Shown here one piece after another: positions 1 through 9,410 of a stretch of DNA of 30,408 nt. Source of the DNA: Azolla pinnata (lineage: Eukaryota; Streptophyta; Polypodiopsida; Salviniales; Salviniaceae). The stretch is from NCBI GenBank assembly GCA_037176905.1, contig JBBBWG010030820.1, positions 1 through 30,408 of the forward strand, read 5' to 3'. Numbering within the stretch: the first letter of the stretch is position 1; every line of letters begins with the position of its first letter. The notes beneath the pieces are model-generated. The model did no database searches, was not told the DNA's origin, and was given only the letters and a program-made list of their open reading frames with translations. The translations under genes were made by a program, and so were the position numbers.

Positions 1-357
1 GCGGCTTGCAGCCGCTCCGGGCTCCTGAGCGAGGCCCGCGCCCTGTTCGCGGCCATGGCGCGGCCGAACGCACAGCACGCCACCTGCCTCGTCGCGGCCT
101 TCGGCCACGCCGGCCGGTTCGCCGACGCGGTTTCGGTCCTCGGGGCGATGTCGCCGCCGCCGGCCGATCGCGGCGTCTGGCTCGCGCTCCTCGCCACGTG
201 CAGGAAATGGGCGAACGCGGAGCTGGGGAGAGCGGCTTTCGATCAGGCGCTCTGCAGCCCGAGCGATCGGTGCAGGGCGGAGCCGCATCCCGATGGTCCG
301 ATCCATGTCTCTTCGTGGCGGATGCGTGCGCTAGCTGCGGATCCCAAGGTACGCTAG
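1..357 (+). CDS. PPR protein, PLS type, C-terminal fragment (5' end outside window)
   Basis: Frame 1 is open from the first base to TAG at 355-357, so only the last ~118 residues are present. They read as pentatricopeptide repeat sequence: 'RSGLLSEARALFAAM', then 'ATCLVAAFGHAGRFADAVSV', then the terminal 'LLATCRKWANAELGRAAFDQ'. The end matches in layout the end of the complete PPR protein at 23263-26307 ('LLCACRKWGNMDVAKLSFNE'), so the two are paralogues of one family that stop shortly after the last repeat without a DYW deaminase domain. PPR proteins bind organellar RNA, one repeat per base, and act in editing, splicing or stability in plastids or mitochondria. The fragment is strikingly GC-rich, unlike the AT-rich DNA after it. 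The last ~28 residues (from 'SDRCRAEP') are not PPR-like. An 'AAG|GTACGC' donor-like site just before the stop leaves open a further exon. Confidence 0.8.
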   Translation, partial: AACSRSGLLSEARALFAAMARPNAQHATCLVAAFGHAGRFADAVSVLGAMSPPPADRGVWLALLATCRKWANAELGRAAFDQALCSPSDRCRAEPHPDGPIHVSSWRMRALAADPKVR

Positions 358-924
358 CCCACACTCGTTATGAGAGAAAATCGCAGTTTTTCTGGGTTCC
401 AACGGTGGGATTATTGGTCGCAAGGCTGAAACTTGAAAGGAATCGACGCTGGAAGGGCACCTCCAGGAGTCGAGGCCTGCTGCTTAATTTGACTCGGCAC
501 GAGGGAGAAGCTCACCACCGCCAAGTCTAGACATAGTAAGGATCCGCTGTGTGTCATCGGGAAATCGTTCTTCGGCCTTTTTTCAGAAAGGCATCAAGAT
601 CCCCGGCTCGACAACGTTACTGCACATCACTGAATGGTGTTGCTTGCGTTACTTTTGTAAAGCGGGCGCCGCCTCCAACAAACGCTAACGCATCAGCAGC
701 CCAAGCGGTGTCTGAAAAGGCACCCAACAACGTCTGGAGGAGCAAACCCTCCGGTGTTTTTAAAAACTACGGTTACAACGACAATGATCAATGAATGAAT
801 GAATGAACCCCCCCCTTTCCTTTTTCCTTTTCGCCGACAAAATCAAGTTTAAAGCGGTTCATCGAATCATTCATGCTCTGGATCGGAGCCTTCAGCCGTG
901 GCCTTCAATCATCCGAACTACTTG

Positions 925-985
925 GCAATTTGCTTTGCTTAATGAATGATCCAATGAGAAGCAATTTGCTTTGCTTGATGAATGA
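925..985. repeat. 36-bp spaced direct repeat (25-bp units)
   Basis: The 25-bp unit beginning GCAATTTGCTTTGCTT occurs at 925-949 and again at 961-985 with one mismatch (A to G before ATGAATGA). The offset is 36 bp, so this is a short tandem duplication. Further ATGAATGA copies nearby (about 785-806) suggest local slippage of an (AATG) sequence. No function is implied. Confidence 0.8.
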
Positions 986-1273
986 GAAGCTCATGTGTCG
1001 ATCGGACATTCAATCACGAGCGTCTGATAAAATGCGGCTCGGGGGCAACTCGCATGCCTTGACAAAGCCACCGTCAAGATATCATGTTCAATGGACACTT
1101 AGTGCTCGAATCGCCCACCGCATTCGGTCCATGTTTATGCATGTGATGGCCCATCTCAATGTGAAATTTGGCCCACCAACACAACACACAAGGCTTGAGG
1201 TTTTGATGTGCTTCAGCTGCTTGATTAATGTTGTAAAATCAAAAGGAAAACATTTGGGATTCGGACCCACCCG

Positions 1274-1280
1274 TATAAAA
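1274..1280 (+). promoter_or_regulatory. TATA-box-like motif without a recognised gene
   Basis: TATAAAA in the GC-flanked context CCGTATAAAAGGCC is a close match to a plant core-promoter TATA box on the + strand. Downstream there is only a 20-codon ORF starting at 1306 and no recognisable protein. It could serve an unannotated non-coding transcript, be left from a decayed transposon, or be chance. Confidence 0.3.
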
Positions 1281-2370
1281 GGCCATTGGTAGAAACCGCT
1301 TCATAATGGAGCGAATCTCATATATATCTATTAGAAAAGTCAGTGATTTGGCCCCTGTGGTTGGGTAGTCCATTGATGATGAATAGAGAATCCGACGATT
1401 CTTCGTGCTCTGACTTGATCTTAAGCCAAGGAATCTCATCCTGTCAAACAGACACACTAAGCTTATCCGAATGCCCTTGTGATCTAAGTAAAGAAATGGG
1501 CGAGTTCGATTCGATATGCTGCTGCTTTTTCGAGACAAATCGGGTCCACTTCTGGCACTGCTAACATGCTTGCTACAGCTTACAATCTCAAAATTTTGCA
1601 AGCAGATATTCTGAAAACAGTAGATAGGGGGGGAAATCAGTATCACTACCAGCGCAATCATCGAAGCATCGCACCTCCTATCAGAGAGAAAATCACACTA
1701 ACATTCTATCTACTCCAGATACCCAATCCTGATTGCACACCATACATATAAACACATATGCATAGCATAGATTCAAGCAAATCTGTACTAGAAACCACAT
1801 ATACCTGCAGAATTCTGCAAATGTAGGGCACCCATCCATGCCGTACATTGCCCAAATTCACACAAAATATGCCACAGCGCCAATGTGCTTGCCTGTATAA
1901 GCTGGTTTCCAGCTTTGACCACAATTTCACAAATTTAGGAAGACACACAACTATATAGAGCAAATGCACGAGCTTGATCAAACTGTAGACTTTCATCACG
2001 AGTGAGGACATTCATTGACAAGTCAGGAACCAATCACAGAAAAAGCAAGGCCCAATGAGCTGGATGGATTAAGCATCTAGAGAGCAAAAGAGGAAAACAA
2101 AAGTCTCCAGTTAAAGGTTTACAGATTTGTTGCAGTCCCAGATTATACTAGCTGCAAGGGCAGCTTCTTGGAAGAACTACGTAAATTTTTTTGAGCATGT
2201 AAAAGTCCAATTTACAACACTCCAGACCCTTCTCACAGAAATCTCACTGCAGCTGCATTTTCATCCATGAAATGCACCTTCCCTTTCCAATGCTGTAACC
2301 AAGAGATCACGTGGAGTCACCACCAGACCATGTAGTATCACCACTTAAAGTCTTCCTTGAACAGAGCTTC

Positions 2371-2530
2371 ATGACAGTTAGAACCCATCATAGCTCGATG
2401 CCAGTTAGAACCCATCGTATCCCAGTGACAGTGAACTCATCGTAGCAGGATGAGAGTTACAAACCCATCATGGAGTGACGATAATCAGAACCCACCATAG
2501 CTTGACGACAATTACAACCCACCATAGTAC
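2371..2530. repeat. Degenerate minisatellite, ~25-31 bp unit, about six copies
   Basis: The phrase AGAACCCATCATAG and close variants (AACTCATCGTAG, AAACCCATCATGG, AGAACCCACCATAG, ACAACCCACCATAG) recur about six times with GATGACAGTTA-like spacers. It lies just beyond the stop codon of the - strand Tubby-like gene, so it is probably transcribed as part of its 3' UTR, where it reads as repeated CTATGATGGGTT. Confidence 0.75.
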
Positions 2531-2610
2531 ACTGTTATTATTCGATAATAACATACACGATCGCCCCTTCTCCTTCCAGAGGACATCAATCATCATCACA
2601 ACCACTCTCA

Positions 2611-4870
2611 CTATTCACAAGCCAGCTTGGTATCAAAACTGCTTAGGCATATGGCAAAAGCTTGGAAAGCTGACAATGGATACCGATAATCCATCGTGAA
2701 TATATCTTTCCCAATCTTCCCAAATTGCAAAATTACCTTATCTAGCTCGCTTTGAGGCAATACAGGACTTGGGTCCAGTGCCGCAACCAGCTGAAAGTTC
2801 TTTACTGAAGCAACCGTTACACGGCCTCGGAAATTTAGGCACCAACATTGCAATTGCTCATGCCATCTTGGAGCTTTGTTTTTTAGTACCAATGGGCTTA
2901 GTTGATGATGATCGATATCCACTTTGGTCATGCGATCGCTACCAATATCTGAGAAAGGCCTAGGGTATTGGATTGAAGAAAAAGACTCCTCTGACGATAT
3001 CGGAAGCTCAGTGGGTGTGAGAACACTTCCTCCGATTTCCATGGCTGATGCAGGGATAGAATGCAAAGTACATTGCATCCTTCTCGGACCTCTCGTGCCA
3101 AGAACATTGAGTTCATACACAATGTTTCCCACATTATAGGTATATGCTGGAACCCGGGGAGATACTTTCTTAGAGCTGATACGTCTACCTGATCGGCTAT
3201 TTGGCACGATTGCACCATTGAGTGGAGGTTGATTGTCCTGCACGATGAACTTGGTCCCCAGGAAATTCGACCTGTCAACAATGCCACACCGATATAACCA
3301 TAAAAAAGACAGTACAAAAAGAATACAATGAGAATAGCATTCCCATGGTACAGCATATAACAGGATTTTCAGGTCAGTGTACAATGTAAAGACCTGACTG
3401 TTTCCTTACGCATCGGGTATGTAGTGTAATTTACACCATTCGACAGGATTGGTTCTTAGATTGCTATAGCTTTCCTACTGTAATTCCGGAATTTCAGCTC
3501 GCATATATAAATGATAGTGTAGATACCTTGAATTTCCTGCTCTATATCATTTTCGTTTGAAACTTTGTGTCTCTAACAATAGTCGTAATGTGTCCTTCAC
3601 TACCATAACTCCTGATATTGTTAGTTTCAGATAATGCACTTTTACACTACTTGCTCCATTAATAATACCACTACTTCACATTTTTCTGTAACATAAGTAA
3701 TAAGCTAACATTGCCCTATCGATACAAACAAATTGATGCATCTACAAACCAGTAGCCAAAATTGTGTTGCTTGTGTGGGATATAAATAAATGGATCAGTA
3801 AGCAGATGAAGTTAACGTTGATAACTTACCAGTTGATTCATCAAATACATTCAGCATACCGGTCTAATTTCATGATATTTTAACGTTTGAGGAACATTCA
3901 ATCACCTTAGCTTCCCAATGTAGTTGCTACCCGCCCGTGACATATCCTCTGGATTTAAGGAAATCAGGTAGTCAGTGCTCGTAGGTCGGCGCACACGTCG
4001 AGCTGCCAAGAGAAACTTGCTGTTCTCCACTAGCAGGGCTGCGAGGCAAATGATAATTTATAAGGATATGCTGGGAACAAATTTCACTATATCAGACAAG
4101 ATATTTCCAGAAACAGAACTCACAGGGAGATAAACCAAGGTAAAGGTAGTATGCAGAGTTGGCTCTGTCTCGCCTAATGAAACACTGCATTGGACTTTCT
4201 CTTGGACCCGGCTGCAAACAAAAGCAAATGTGATCAAACTCTAAATGAAATGAGTATCCTCTTCACAATCCCAGTTCAGAATCATAGAAACACTATAACT
4301 ATATTTGAAAGAAAGCAAGGATTGTTACTCAATCCCTGTGTTTTTAATCTGCGTGCTCCTTTAACAGTTTATATTGTCAATTCATCCCGTCCAGTTTACT
4401 TCCGGAGTTCATAAGGACAATCAAGGAAAATAAACTAAGAAAGTTGAGGGAGGGTATTTTCAGAGAAGACATATTTTATCTTTCACTTTATAGGGTGGGG
4501 GGAGATTAGCATGCATCGTCACCTGTTTAAGACTGATGGGGAAGGTGAGCTTTCCAGACTCTTCCGGAGTTTTCACAAGTTCCATAGTGATCTCTCTCCA
4601 TGTTTTACACACTGCAGAGCATGCCACAACATCTTTCCGGCTGGGCCATGAGCCTTCAGCTGATTCAACCCGCTGCAGAACATCTCGAAGAAGCTCAGGA
4701 GGGAGATTAGCCCAAGAGCTTTTCGAATTATCCACGGCAAGGTATGATAAGGATTCTAATACTGCACTCTGCGATCGAACTCGCCCACTATGAGAGAACC
4801 TTTTGCTGAACCTTCGAGATGCACTGCCGACATTTTCTGTGATGTCTCGCACCATGCTTATTATCGACAT
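2611..4870 (-). CDS. Tubby-like F-box protein (TULP/TLP), 409 aa, four coding exons
   Basis: Exons (complement): 4523-4870, 4124-4211, 3906-4038, 2611-3271. All junctions are GT-AG, the phases agree, and the total is 1230 bp. Exon 1 encodes a short basic leader starting '[20 protein letters not shown]' and an F-box (about residues 39-90: '[17 protein letters not shown]', '[20 protein letters not shown]'), ending 'TFPISLKQ'. Exons 2-4 encode the Tubby domain: '[15 protein letters not shown]', '[16 protein letters not shown]', '[12 protein letters not shown]', '[15 protein letters not shown]', '[16 protein letters not shown]', and the C-terminal signature '[18 protein letters not shown]'. Plant TLPs join an SCF E3 ligase through the F-box (SKP1/ASK binding), while the Tubby barrel binds phosphoinositides and tethers the protein to the plasma membrane; they act in ABA and stress responses. 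Length and exon order fit plant TLPs (~400 aa). The chosen ATG matches the family N terminus; the frame is open upstream to 5017, but that part looks like leader. A second in-frame ATG lies five codons later. Confidence 0.93.
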
Positions 4871-7330
4871 CTTCCCACGGTTCAAAACTGCGCTATTAAA
4901 AACCCTTGAACTTTTTGCTCTGTCCAGTGAACAGGTTTGTTTATTTACAGACCCAGATCTGTCAAGAACCAGGCAAGAATTGTTTACAAACTTTTCAAAC
5001 CAGGAAAAAAGAAGCAAATGAATAATGATCTAAACAAGGCTTGGCACGCGATCAGAATACCGTGATTTAATTTTATTCGAGGGGCTCTTTCAGTTAAGAA
5101 AGTGAACAAGGTAACTGAAAGTAATATTTATCGTGAGTTGTAGAGAATTCTGCTCAAAACCTTGATCACTATGCTGTTAACATGTGATCAAACCTTGATT
5201 GATGTACTTTCAGAGGAGCAAGTGGTATATCTTGAAGATCTATCGACAGAATGAGAAAACTATCGGTTATTCCTTGGATCAAAATGCTGCTTTCTGATGA
5301 TGGATGACAAGAGGAACCTGTAAACAATTAACTGGAACCCACGAGCAGGGGGGATAATATCTTTGTAACGCTGCACTGCATATTTGAGGAAGGTGTCATA
5401 TCTGCAGAAGGTAAAACATCAGTACAGGAAGAAGAAAATCTCCCTCTCCTATATGCTAACCATGAAACAAATTATTTGGGAACTCTAGTTCTTCAAAGCA
5501 AACAGAATAGAATCTAGGATCACACAGATATTCAGAAAATTGTAAACAGAGAAGTGTAAGACTTTTTTCTGTCAAACAGATACCAGCCTTTCATCAGAAC
5601 TTTGGAATTCCGCGCTCAGATTCACAAACTCTCTATACAGTCAACAGTCTATGTTTCTGAACTCTTGACCTGGAAGAAATTGATTTACAAACAGAACTAA
5701 AGAAAAGAAAGCAGAGTTCCAAGACAAGAAAGGTATACAGAGCTGGGTACCGGGAAATAGAACAAGAATGAATGAATCCGCAAATGAAAGCATAAAAGAA
5801 GCAGGATAAGTTAATTTCAAAGCAACTGAATATGCAGAAAAGTATGATGCTTTGATGGTGTTCACAGTTCACGTTGCCACTAGGATTCCATGCTTCTTGA
5901 TGAAGAAACAGAGCAAAAAGACAAGAAAATAAGTCTCCATGGCAAGCGTCTTTGCCCTGCCTCTGCCTCTGCCTCTGCCGATGCCTCAACACATGGAGAG
6001 AGTGAAAGAAACGGAGGGAAGCCCTAAAAGAAATAAGCAAGGAATGGAATCCGGTAGAAATAGAAGAAACCAGAGGTCAACGCATCTGTTCCTACAAAAC
6101 CTAAACGTCAAGGTCGAACTGAATCAGAGGAAGAGAGGAGATCGGAATAATGCTCTCAAAGACCGTCACATCAAGTTCCACGCAGACAGGGAAAGGAACA
6201 AAACGAAGTGATTTACAAACAAATCTCAAGAGAAACCCAAAAAAGAAAGTTCAATCCGACTTGCAGAGATTGTGAACGCACAGATCCTCTGAGAAACTCC
6301 AGAATGATAACCACTGAAAATTTCAGAGAAAGAAAAGAACCTTTTGGATTTGCAAACAGAAACGTCGAGTGTGTCTGGCTCAGAAAGACAGAACGGGGCA
6401 GAAAGAGCGAGAGAGAGAGAGAGAGAGAGGATGGATCTTTCCGGAGCCCTGAGTTCGCCAAAATTTCTAGCTTTGGACGTCCAAACCCTAACTCTCCAGA
6501 GAATCCCCAAAACAAGCGGTTACATGAATCCCAGAGGTTTACAAACGCCGAAAATGCTTTCGGGAGAGGGAATCGAAATTGCAGGCAAAAGAATTCAGCA
6601 GCAGCTTAGCTGCCATAGAAGTCCTTCTTGACGCTTTCTCGGAGACGGCAGGCAGGCAGAGGGAAGAAACTGATTTGACTTTCACAGCAACCTAATCTCA
6701 TGTGAAGAGTCTGACAAACCCTAAAATCCAACGTCAGCACGAGCTGAGTCAAGGGAGACCAACGACGGGTGACCTAAAATGAAGCTTTCCATGGAGCCCT
6801 GAATCAGGGCGTCCAAACGAGCAGCCGGGGAAGCCCTGAATCGAGCAAAGAAGAAGGAGAAGAAGATACGAAAGGCAGAAAGAAGAGGAAAAGGAAGACG
6901 AAGACGACGACGACGAAGAAGAAGCCGAAGAAGAAGAAGAGAAGGTAGAACCAGAAATGAAACGGATCCAGATATGCAAAACGTACCAGAATGGGGGAGC
7001 CCTGGTTCTGCGCAGCGAAACTGCTGGAAAAGATCCGATCTGCAGCAGCAAGCAGCGGCGGGGAAGTGGTAGGGAACGATCGATCGATCCGCCGATCGAA
7101 GCAGGTGAAGGAAATGGCATATACACAGAGAAACACCGGAAGACGGAAGAGGCAGAGGGGGAGAGAAAGGATCTTGCTGGAGGAAAGGGAAGCAGCAGAT
7201 ATGGCAGCAGAGAGGATGGAATCAGAGCCGCGATGGAGTCGAATCTGCAGAGCGAGCCATTTGGGGGCGAGACGCAGAAGACGAAGACGAAGACGAAGAC
7301 GAAGAAGAAGAAGACGTTAGAGAGAGAGAG
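4871..7330 (-). promoter_or_regulatory. Probable leader, leader intron(s) and promoter of the Tubby-like gene
   Basis: No protein-coding gene is supported here. On the - strand a pyrimidine-rich tract followed by TTGACAG (AG at 4959-4960) looks like a 3' splice site, so a non-coding exon may span 4871-4958 with a leader intron behind it. Further upstream the - strand becomes CT-rich (a (GA) run at about 6408-6429 on +, purine-rich stretches at 6840-6960 and 7255-7350), typical of plant 5' leaders and promoters. Telo-box-like AAACCCTAA is at 6483-6491 and a related AAACCCTAA at 6717-6725. No clear TATA box was found, so the transcription start is not placed. Confidence 0.45.
6408..6429. repeat. 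(GA)n microsatellite
   Basis: An uninterrupted GA run of about 11 units on the + strand, (TC)n on the transcribed - strand. It lies in the presumed leader/promoter region of the Tubby-like gene, where CT repeats are common in plants and can bind GAGA-type BPC factors. Confidence 0.85.
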
Positions 7331-7350
7331 AGAGAAGAGAGAAGAGAGAG
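6840..7350. repeat. Purine-rich low-complexity tract (AAG/GAC/GA)
   Basis: The + strand is dominated by purines: AAGAAGGAGAAGAAG, GACGACGACGAAGAAG (6897-6945), AAGACGAAGACG and AAGAAGAAGAAG (7274-7315), then GA runs (7319-7350). Several frames stay open across it in both strands because of composition alone, and none has a domain. It could adopt triplex (H-DNA) structure. It lies upstream of the Tubby-like gene. Confidence 0.7.
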
Positions 7351-7454
7351 AAGAGGGAGAGTGTGTGCGCGCCTGTAGAGAGAGGATGTGAGTTAGAGAG
7401 TGTATGTGCGCGTTCGGGTAGAGAGAGCATGTGAGAGTGCGTGCAAAGAGATGC

Positions 7455-7715
7455 TACATGCACACGTGCGCGCTGCATGCGCATACACCCACATGCACAT
7501 GCACATGCACATCCATGCGTGCATGCATGCATGCATACATACCGTCGGCTGTGTACATTATGCGTGTATGTGCATGGCCCATCCACCACCAGCACCACCA
7601 TCGCATGCATGCATCGCGCGCATGCATACATACATCCGCATGCACGCGCGCAGGCATTGCATACATCAAAGTGCCCATGTCTGTGCATGCATGTATGTAT
7701 GTCCATAGGCACCTA
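7455..7715. repeat. Alternating purine-pyrimidine tract rich in CATGCA, TACATA and GCGCGC
   Basis: Long runs of strictly alternating purine/pyrimidine occur: ACATGCACATGCACATGCAC, GCATGCATGCATGCATACAT (about 7518-7540), GCGCGCATGCATACATACAT and ATGCATGTATGTATGT (to about 7700). Such sequence can form left-handed Z-DNA and is also full of RY-type CATGCA elements. Open frames through it (Met/His/Cys/Ala-rich) are compositional. Confidence 0.75.
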
Positions 7716-7719
7716 TGCA

Positions 7720-8350
7720 CCATCAACATCATCGTCACCGCCACCGTCACCACCATCATCATCATCACCACCACCACCACAGTCATCATCTCAGCACCAC
7801 CATCATCATCATCCTTGCCCTGGCATCACCACCATCATCACCATCCTTGCCCTGGCATCACCACCATCATCATCATTCCTGCCTTGGCATCACCACCATC
7901 ATCATCATCCTTGCCCTGGCATCACCGCCATCATCATCATCCTTGCCCTGGCATCACCATCATCATCATCCTTGCCCTGGCATCACATCATCATCATCCT
8001 TGCCCTGGCATCACCACCATCATCATCATCCTTGCCCTGGCATCATCATCATCTCATCCTTGCCCTGGCATCACCATCATCATCATCATCCTTGCATCGG
8101 CACCATCATCATCATCCTTGCCCTGGCATCACCACCATCATTATCATCCTTGCCTCGGCATCACCACCATCACCATCATCATGCCCTCACCATCATCATC
8201 ATGCCCTCACCATCATCATCACCACCACCATCATCATCACCACCACCACCATCATCACCAGCACCACCATCATCATCATCACCACCACCACCATCACCAT
8301 CATCACAACCACCACCATCACATCATCACCACCACCACCATCATCATCTT
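7720..8350. repeat. CAT/CAC-based minisatellite with CCTTGCCCTGG core
   Basis: About 630 bp made of CAT/CAC triplets. Between about 7800 and 8175 a core CCTTGCCCTGGCATCACC and variants (CCTGCCTTGG, CCTTGCATCGG, CCTTGCCTCGG) recurs about 12 times at spacings of about 26-33 bp, with (CAT)n/(CAC)n between. After 8175 it decays to ATGCCCTCACC units and pure CAC/CAT. All + frames are open for over 200 codons (His-rich, Ser/Pro-rich or Ile/Leu-rich) simply because the repeat lacks stop triplets. There is no start context, splice model or domain, so it is annotated as a repeat, not a gene. Confidence 0.9.
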
Positions 8351-8949
8351 GTCCTGAACCCTAAAATCGAAAACGCCTGGGACTAGCTCCAGGCGTATAC
8401 GTACAGTGTATATACGCGGCGCAGAGCAAAGTACACATCACCTGCACACGCCCTCGCTCTCTCTTGTATTCGCGATCGGGGCTCGTGTACGTATGTACGT
8501 ACGTACGCACGCGAGCCTCGCGCCGCGTATTCTCATACGGATTTTCGTATATGCAACGCATGTGAATCTCGAGAAGCCAGGGGCATCCCCGAAGTTGTCC
8601 AAAGCCTGCGTTTTGTTTCTGGTGCTCGCCCACTTGCGCCTCACTAACACCGTTCTGCTTCGCATCTGTGTCTCGAACTGGAGCCCATGCGATTGTTCCG
8701 CATCTGCATCCCTGACTTCTCGAAACCACAGAATACACACACACATCTGCATCGAGCCATCGTCCGAATGTTGTGCGCAATCGGTCAATGCTCCCCCCGC
8801 TTCCGTCACCATCATCACCATCATCCTCGCCATCATCCTCATCCTCACCATCATCATCATCATCAGGAGGGGGCGGAAAATCTATTCGCATATGGTACCT
8901 TAATTAAAGAATCGTCGCGATTTCTCATCAACATCAAATCACGCGTTTT
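8351..8949. other. Intergenic, no gene; further simple repeats
   Basis: Nothing coding is supported. The stretch contains TACGTATGTACGTACGTACG (about 8487-8507), a TGTATATAC motif near 8406, and a second short CAT/CAC/CTC cluster at 8806-8863. A telo-box-like CCCTAAA is at 8358-8364. Confidence 0.5.
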
Positions 8950-9410
8950 GGAAGAATTACCAAAGAAAAAACGCCTAACAAAATTATAAGGTACATTCTA
9001 ACGCCTGCTAAAGATTAGAAGTTAAAATTTAACATCTAGTCTTACTATTACTGCTTCCTAATCGGCGTTCGCGCTAATTAAACCATAATCTTGATCGCCT
9101 CCGATGTAATCAGGTCATCATCTCAATTTCCTCGTGTAATTACTGTTGATTAGATAATATAGTTGGAACATTCTCAAGGAAGCTACTCCATTTTCGATTA
9201 ACCTCTTATTTGGTTGTACCCTAATTTTAGCATCCCTAACCTCAGATAATTATATTGGGGCAGTCAAGATTATGATTTAATTAGCACGAATGCCGATTCG
9301 TAAATAACGGCCATAAGGCTGGGTGTTAATTTGTAATTTGTAATTTCTTGTTTTAGTAGGCGTTAAAATATAATTTATAATTTTGTTAGACGTTTTTTGG
9401 TAATTCTCCC
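8950..9410. mobile_element. Fold-back (MITE-like) element with long terminal inverted repeats
   Basis: The left end (GGAAGAATTACCAAAG..., 8950) and the right end (...TTTTTTGGTAATTCTCCC, 9410) are inverted copies. The match goes on inward: ACGCCTAACAAAATTATAA (left) against the complement of TTATAATTTTGTTAGACGT (right), then TCTAACGCCTGCTAAA against TTTTAACGCCTACTAAA. A further inner block matches, TAATCGGCGTTCGCGCTAATTAAA (about 9060-9083, shown in part: CGGCGTTCGCGCTAATTAAA) against the complement of 9275-9300. The arms are thus about 150-160 bp each around a loop of about 140 bp with no ORF. This is the form of a non-autonomous fold-back MITE (Mutator-like long TIRs are possible). I could not define a clean target-site duplication, as the flanks are T-rich, so the superfamily is open. 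Confidence 0.75.

Larger units (their letters stand above)
358..2610. other. Intergenic region, no convincing gene
   Basis: No open frame here shows a recognisable domain or plant-like coding signal; those seen are short and overlap on both strands. The stretch lies between the stop of a + strand PPR gene and the stop of the - strand Tubby-like gene, so it should hold both 3' UTRs and terminators. It contains an (AATG)n run near 789-806, a 36-bp tandem duplication, an orphan TATA-like box, and a degenerate ~30-bp repeat next to the Tubby-like gene, all listed separately. Confidence 0.6.

Noticed and set aside
1350-1420. Possible C/D-box snoRNA (TGATGA followed by CTGA)
   Set aside because: The boxes are only about 40 nt apart and no terminal stem or C'/D' pair is visible.
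1239-1661. 140-codon frame on the - strand
   Set aside because: No family recognised; composition is like the surrounding non-coding DNA and it overlaps other open frames.
7800-8175. Regularly spaced repeats resembling a CRISPR array
   Set aside because: The unit is a degenerate minisatellite whose 'spacers' are CAT/CAC triplets, and the DNA is plant nuclear.
7431-8386. Long His-, Ser/Pro- or Ile/Leu-rich open frames over 220-308 codons
   Set aside because: They are produced by the stop-free CAT/CAC minisatellite in all frames and have no domain, start context or splice support.
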